Assembly: GCA_009701885.1 (NCBI GenBank)
Contig: WLJH01000024.1
Location: 1 to 57,357, forward strand
DNA from: Actinomycetota bacterium
GTDB lineage: Bacteria; Actinomycetota; Actinomycetes; Propionibacteriales; Nocardioidaceae
Length of the DNA: 57,357 nt
Direction: 5' to 3'
The notes beneath the pieces were generated by a model, which was not told where the DNA came from, did not search any database, and saw only the letters and a program-made list of their open reading frames with translations. This document shows, piece by piece, positions 52,801-57,357 of the stretch (position 1 is its first letter; each line of letters opens with the position of its first letter). Both the position numbers and the translations under genes were made by a program.

Positions 52801-54627
52801 ATGGCCACGGACCAGACCGCCGACCAGCGCTCGCCGCGCACCGTCCGACGAGCGCTCGTGGCCCTCGGCACCGTGCTGACCCTGGGTGCGGTGCTGCTCG
52901 TGGAGCAGCGCAGCAGTGGGCCGGCGGGTGCCGAGGACATGAAGGACACCCCCGGCGAGCGGGCCGGTGGCGGCGACGGTGGCACTGTGCGGGCCGGGGG
53001 CGCGGACGAAGGGCCCAGGGGTGCGGTGACGATCGCCCTGGCCGGCGACGTCCACCTCGAGGGCGTCCTCGCCGAGCTCGACGACCAGTCCGGCTCGACG
53101 CTCGGCCCGATGTCGCGCGCGCTCTCGACCGCCGACGTCGCGGTGGTCAACCTCGAGAGCGCGATCAGCGACGGGTCGCTGCCGATGGCCGCCAAGGAGC
53201 TGGAGGACCCGGGCAACCGCTACTGGTTCTCGGCCTCGCCGTCGGTGCTGGGGCTGATGGAGCGGTCCGGCGTCGACGCGGTCAGCCTGGCCAACAACCA
53301 CGGTGCCGACTACGGCCGCGCCGGGCTGCGCGCGGCGCTCGCTGCCGCGGAGGGCTCCCCGGTCGGGGTGGTGGGGGTCGGCCGGACGCCGGAGGAGGCG
53401 TACGCGCCGTACCGCACCAGCGTGCGCGGCACCGACATCGCCGTCCTCGCCGCCGACGCCTCGCCCCGCGAGAGCGCCGAGCGGACCTGGGCGATCGGTC
53501 CCGGGACCGGCGTGGGCATAGCCGCGGCCCGCCGACCCGACGCCCCCGCTCTGCTCGCGGCCGTGCGCGACGCGGCCGCGCGCGACGACGTCGTGGTCGT
53601 CTACCTGCACTGGGGCGAGGAGCTCCAGGTCGCGCCCACCGCCGACCAGCGGGCCCTCGCCGAGAGCCTCGCCGAGGCCGGCGCCGACGTGGTCGTCGGC
53701 GCTCACTCCCACGTCCTGCAGGGCGCGGGGATGCTCGGCGACACCTACGTCGGCTACGGGCTGGGCAACTTCGCCTGGTACCACGGCCGCCAGTCCGAGA
53801 CCGGCGTCCTGCGCCTGACCGTGCGCGACGGCGAGGTCGTGCGCGACCAGTGGGTCCTTGGACGGATCCCGCTGGAGGGGGGTGTCCCGCAGCCGCTGGA
53901 GCGCTCCGAGCGTCCTGCCGCGGTCGCCGCCTGGCGGGCGCTGGGCCCGGCGGCCGGCCTGGCCGCGCTCGAGCGGCCCGAGCGCGCGCCGGACGGCCCG
54001 TCCGACGGCGCCGGCTCCTCCGGCGAGGCGGCCGCTCCCGACGTACCCGCGGAGTTCGTCGGCACCGTGCGCCCCCTGGGACCCGCCGTGCGCCAGCGGA
54101 TGCTCGGCGTCAGCCACCGCCCCGCCGAGTGCCCGCTCGGCTGGGACGACCTGCGGCTGCTGCGCCTGTCCTACGTCGGGTACGACGGGGTCGACCGGGT
54201 CGGCCGGATGGTCGTGGCCCGCGAGGTCGCGCAGGACGTCGTCGGCATCTTCCGCGACCTGCACGAGGCACGGTTCCCGATCCGGCAGATGTTGCTGGTC
54301 GACGCCTACGGCGGCGACGACGACCGCTCGATGGCCGCCGACAACACCTCCGCCTACAACTGCCGGGCGGTCACCGGGGGGTCGACCTTCTCCGACCATG
54401 CCTACGGCAAGGCGATCGACATCAACCCGGTGCGCAACCCCTACGTCCTGCCGAGCGGGATCCTCCCACCCGCGGGCCGTGCGTACGCCGACGTGGACCG
54501 CTCAGCCGGCGCCGACGCCGACCCCGGGGTGATCGTGGCCGGTGACGTCGTCGTGCGGGCCTTCACCTCCCGCGGCTGGGAGTGGGGCGCGAGCTTCGCC
54601 GACTACCAGCACTTCAGCACGAACTGA
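52801..54627 (+). CDS. CapA-type metallophosphatase fused to an M15 D-Ala-D-Ala carboxypeptidase domain
   Basis: 608 residues. Signal anchor at about 16-36 (RALVALGTVLTLGAVLLVEQ). PGA_cap/CapA domain at about 78-370: ALAGDVHLEGVL, VVNLESAISDG, SLANNHGADYG, VVYLHWGEELQ and VVGAHSHVLQG, the metal-binding metallophosphatase-like motifs. A flexible Pro/Ala/Glu linker (about 385-425) joins an M15/VanY-like domain: DAYGGDDDRSM...AYNCRAV, STFSDHAYGKAIDINPVRNPY (the S-x-H-x-x-G-x-A-x-D zinc motif), and EWGASFADYQHFS (catalytic Glu and final His). CapA makes or exports poly-gamma-glutamate-like polymers; the M15 part cuts cell-wall peptide. Fusion suggests anchoring or remodelling at one site. Confidence 0.9.
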   Translation: MATDQTADQRSPRTVRRALVALGTVLTLGAVLLVEQRSSGPAGAEDMKDTPGERAGGGDGGTVRAGGADEGPRGAVTIALAGDVHLEGVLAELDDQSGSTLGPMSRALSTADVAVVNLESAISDGSLPMAAKELEDPGNRYWFSASPSVLGLMERSGVDAVSLANNHGADYGRAGLRAALAAAEGSPVGVVGVGRTPEEAYAPYRTSVRGTDIAVLAADASPRESAERTWAIGPGTGVGIAAARRPDAPALLAAVRDAAARDDVVVVYLHWGEELQVAPTADQRALAESLAEAGADVVVGAHSHVLQGAGMLGDTYVGYGLGNFAWYHGRQSETGVLRLTVRDGEVVRDQWVLGRIPLEGGVPQPLERSERPAAVAAWRALGPAAGLAALERPERAPDGPSDGAGSSGEAAAPDVPAEFVGTVRPLGPAVRQRMLGVSHRPAECPLGWDDLRLLRLSYVGYDGVDRVGRMVVAREVAQDVVGIFRDLHEARFPIRQMLLVDAYGGDDDRSMAADNTSAYNCRAVTGGSTFSDHAYGKAIDINPVRNPYVLPSGILPPAGRAYADVDRSAGADADPGVIVAGDVVVRAFTSRGWEWGASFADYQHFSTN

Positions 54628-54686
54628 CGCGGCGGCCAGGAGCTGCCGGCGCCTGCCGCGCGGGTCCGGCCCGAGGCCTGGGGTCG

Positions 54687-54799
54687 AGGTGTGAGCTGTG
54701 GCCGGTGTCGAGGTGTGGGTCGAGGCCCCAGGACGCGCTGTGGCGCGTCACCAGGCCTCGACCCGCACCTCGACCCGCACCTCGACAGGTCCACCGGGA
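54687..54799. repeat. Inverted and tandem repeat array (GTCGAGGTG-type)
   Basis: GGTCGAGGTGTG and GTCGAGGTGTGGGTCGAGGC (54684-54726) are mirrored by CCTCGACCCGCACCTCGACCCGCACCTCGAC (54767-54787 and on), the latter itself two tandem CTCGACCCGCA units. A hairpin of over 20 bp could form in the gap between two convergent genes and terminate both. Confidence 0.55.
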
Positions 54800-54807
54800 C
54801 CCGGGCT

Positions 54808-55977
<1,170 letters not shown>

Positions 55978-56088
55978 GGGTGGCTCCAGCGGGTCGGTCG
56001 GCGGGGTGGATCGGTGGTGGTGGGTGCAGGGTCGCTGCGGGACCACGATACGACCGGGTCCGAGGCCTCCCTCCGGCGTACGGACGCG

Positions 56089-56140
56089 ACGGCTCGAGGG
56101 TTCAGGAGTGACGGGTCGAGGGTTCGGAACTGACGGCTCG
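56089..56140. repeat. 22-bp tandem repeat
   Basis: Two full 22-bp units (56089-56110, ACGGCTCGAGGGTTC..., and 56111-56132, ACGGGTCGAGGGTTC...) and a partial third (from 56133), between acyl-CoA dehydrogenase and the siderophore-interacting gene. Confidence 0.6.
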
Positions 56141-56154
56141 GCGGTGCGGGACGG

Positions 56155-56946
56155 TCAGGCGTCGGCGTCCATGGCGGCCACGAACTCCTTCTTCACCGCG
56201 CGCCAGGCCTCGTCGGTCATGGTGCGGCGCCAGTACGGCGAGCAGGACATGTCCGCGCGGGCCAGGCCGCGCTCGGTGAGCAGGTGGCGGCGGATCGCCC
56301 GGATCTCGTCGGCTTCCCCGTGCACGAAGGCGTGGACCCGACCGGCGGGGAAGTCGAGGGCCTCGACCGCGTCGGGCAGCGGGGTCGGCTCCTCGGCGGA
56401 GCGGTGCAGCCACCGCAGATCGACCTGGGCCGCGGACTCCAGCGGCACCTCGTGCTCCGGCCCGTCGCAGACCAGCCGCACGACCGCACGACCGCCCGCT
56501 GGCAGCGCCTCGAGGGACGCGGCGATCGCGGGGAGCGCCGACTCGTCGCCCAGCAGCAGGTGCCAGTCGGCCGCGGGGTCGGGGCGGTACCCGGAGCTGG
56601 GGCCGGTCATCACGAGCACGTCCCCGGGCCGAGCGGCCCGGGCCCACGGGCCGGCCGCGCCCTGGTCGCCGTGCACCACGACGTCGAGGGTCAGCTCGCG
56701 CGCGGCCTCGTCCCACCGACGCACGGTGTAGCGCCGCCGCGCGGGCCACTCCTCGCGCGGCCGGGTCTCCTTGACCTCGTCGGGGTCGAACACCGGGCCG
56801 TACGCCGCCCCCGCCGGCGGGATCGCGACGTTGACGTAGGCATCCGTGCCGTCTGCCGCCCGGAAGTCGTCCAGGCCGGGGCCGCCGAGCACCAGCCGCA
56901 CCAGGGCGGGGGTGAGCTGCTGGGTGCGGAGCACCTCGCCGTGCAT
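56155..56946 (-). CDS. Siderophore-interacting (SIP-type) FAD reductase
   Basis: 263 residues. FAD-binding barrel VLRTQQLTPALVRLVLGG, TDAYVNVAIPPAG, RRRYTVRRWDEAARELTLDVVVHGDQGAAGPWARAARPGDVLVMTGPS (RxYT and GDQGPAxxWA motifs), then the NAD-lobe WHLLLGDESALPAIAASLEAL (GDE..LPAI), VHAFVHGEADEIRAIRRHL and DMSCSPYWRRTMTDEAW at the end. It reduces ferric siderophores in the cytosol. No uptake gene is adjacent. ATG at 56946 has GGAGG upstream. Confidence 0.92.
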   Translation of the reverse strand: MHGEVLRTQQLTPALVRLVLGGPGLDDFRAADGTDAYVNVAIPPAGAAYGPVFDPDEVKETRPREEWPARRRYTVRRWDEAARELTLDVVVHGDQGAAGPWARAARPGDVLVMTGPSSGYRPDPAADWHLLLGDESALPAIAASLEALPAGGRAVVRLVCDGPEHEVPLESAAQVDLRWLHRSAEEPTPLPDAVEALDFPAGRVHAFVHGEADEIRAIRRHLLTERGLARADMSCSPYWRRTMTDEAWRAVKKEFVAAMDADA

Positions 56947-57043
56947 GGGACCTCCGGAGGGTGGGCGTGGTCAGGCTCCCGCGAGGCTAGCCCCCGAGCG
57001 ATCCGCCCCGGTCGCCGGTCGTCCGCGCCGCCGGTCGTCCGCG

Positions 57044-57111
57044 CCGCCGGTCGAGGTGCGAGCGCCCCCTCCCGCTGGTCGAGGTGCGAGCGCAGCGAGC
57101 CACGAGACCCG
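57044..57111. repeat. Dispersed repeat, copy 2 (partly tandem)
   Basis: The inverse of the element at 15833-15870: CTGGTCGAGGTGCGAGCG...CCACGAGACC at 57075-57111, preceded by a partial extra unit (GGTCGAGGTGCGAGCGC at about 57050-57066) and by two GCCGCCGGTCG-type repeats at about 57026-57052. Confidence 0.6.
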
Positions 57112-57192
57112 AGAGGGTGAGGTGGACCGAGCCGGACGGGGAACACCGTGCCGAGATCGGGCGCACCTGCGCCCGACAGGAGGAGGAGTCTC

Positions 57193-57264
57193 GTGAACAC
57201 TCGCACCATCGCCATCGTGGCCCTGATCATCGCCGTCATCGTCTTGGTGCTGCTCCTGCGCTGA
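57193..57264 (+). CDS. 23-residue single-span membrane peptide
   Basis: GTG at 57193 with AGGAGGAG directly upstream at the right distance; 23 codons reading NTRTIAIVALIIAVIVLVLLLR after the start, then TGA. One uninterrupted hydrophobic helix with Arg at both ends, in-out orientation not certain. Such tiny membrane peptides are easily missed by gene callers but the ribosome site here is one of the strongest in the window. Confidence 0.6.
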   Translation: MNTRTIAIVALIIAVIVLVLLLR

Positions 57265-57357
57265 CGCTCGCTCGGCGCCCGTTCGTCGGTGACTCGGCAC
57301 TGGTCCGAACGTGGCTCGGCGCTGCTCCGAGTGCTCGCCGCCGCGGCCGCGGCTCAG

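Overview
The window comes from a high-GC Gram-positive bacterium, most likely a Nocardioides-like member of the Nocardioidaceae. The support is very high GC with strong GC3 bias, frequent GTG starts and GTGA/ATGA stop-start overlaps, lipomannan-type mannosyltransferases, a complete paa epoxidase operon, KstR-like operators, many leaderless promoters (TANNNT, 6 bp, start codon), and a dispersed 38-bp repeat that I associate with Nocardioides. The taxonomic call is inference, not a database result.

Region 1 (1-7420) is an accessory island. It opens with the 5' end of an IS256-type transposase and a stranded tRNA 3' half. From about 471 to 7418 it is bracketed by two imperfect direct copies of a tRNA-Thr 3' end, each followed by a near-identical hairpin, which looks like an attL/attR scar. 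Inside lie an ankyrin protein, a membrane protein, an operon of a 40-residue zinc ribbon (missed by ordinary length cut-offs), a macro-domain hydrolase and an unknown acidic protein, divergent from a NERD-nuclease/UvrD-like helicase. A truncated EEP nuclease follows the helicase, then a GlxA-type regulator divergent from a small ABM-fold monooxygenase. I regard the helicase / macro domain / zinc ribbon group as the best candidate for an undescribed, probably defensive, system.

Region 2 (7579-15792) has a CGNR regulator divergent from a cytochrome P450, a DadA-like FAD oxidoreductase, a FitAB-type toxin-antitoxin pair with a recognisable operator, and a LysR regulator divergent from pcaF-pcaI-pcaJ. 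Region 3 (15833-22700) is envelope work: UDP-glucose dehydrogenase, two GT4 glycosyltransferases, a polyprenol-phosphomannose mannosyltransferase, an SGNH hydrolase and a membrane protein. Region 4 (22809-35794) is phenylacetate catabolism: paaZ divergent from paaABCDE-hydratase-dehydrogenase-paaK, a TetR repressor (PaaR) and PaaI, with a palindromic operator between paaZ and paaA. The pcaF thiolase could serve the last paa step, since no thiolase lies in the paa operon.

Region 5 (33176-42621) mixes ordinary genes (LVIVD protein, VOC protein, nitroreductase, MscS-helix membrane protein) with a run of decayed genes (AraC regulator, spore-photoproduct-lyase-like radical SAM, SDR). It also holds a dihydrodipicolinate-reductase-like gene preceded by a KstR-like box. 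The same box recurs before a bile acid:Na+ symporter at 49142-50170, which points to a steroid-related regulon.

Region 6 (42792-46114) looks like a type VII secretion cargo locus: an EspC-like protein, a T7SS-signal protein with a glycine-rich repeat body, a DcrB-like protein, a tail-anchored protein and a lipoprotein with duplicated DUF4333 domains. Region 7 (46245-57264) has a membrane histidine kinase, a small unknown protein and a receiver-only regulator, then the symporter, a YihY protein, a secreted beta-propeller, an unusual CapA-M15 peptidase fusion, an acyl-CoA dehydrogenase, a siderophore-interacting flavoprotein and a 23-residue membrane peptide. Two copies of a 43-bp hairpin (17132 and 33866) and several short tandem or inverted repeats lie between genes.
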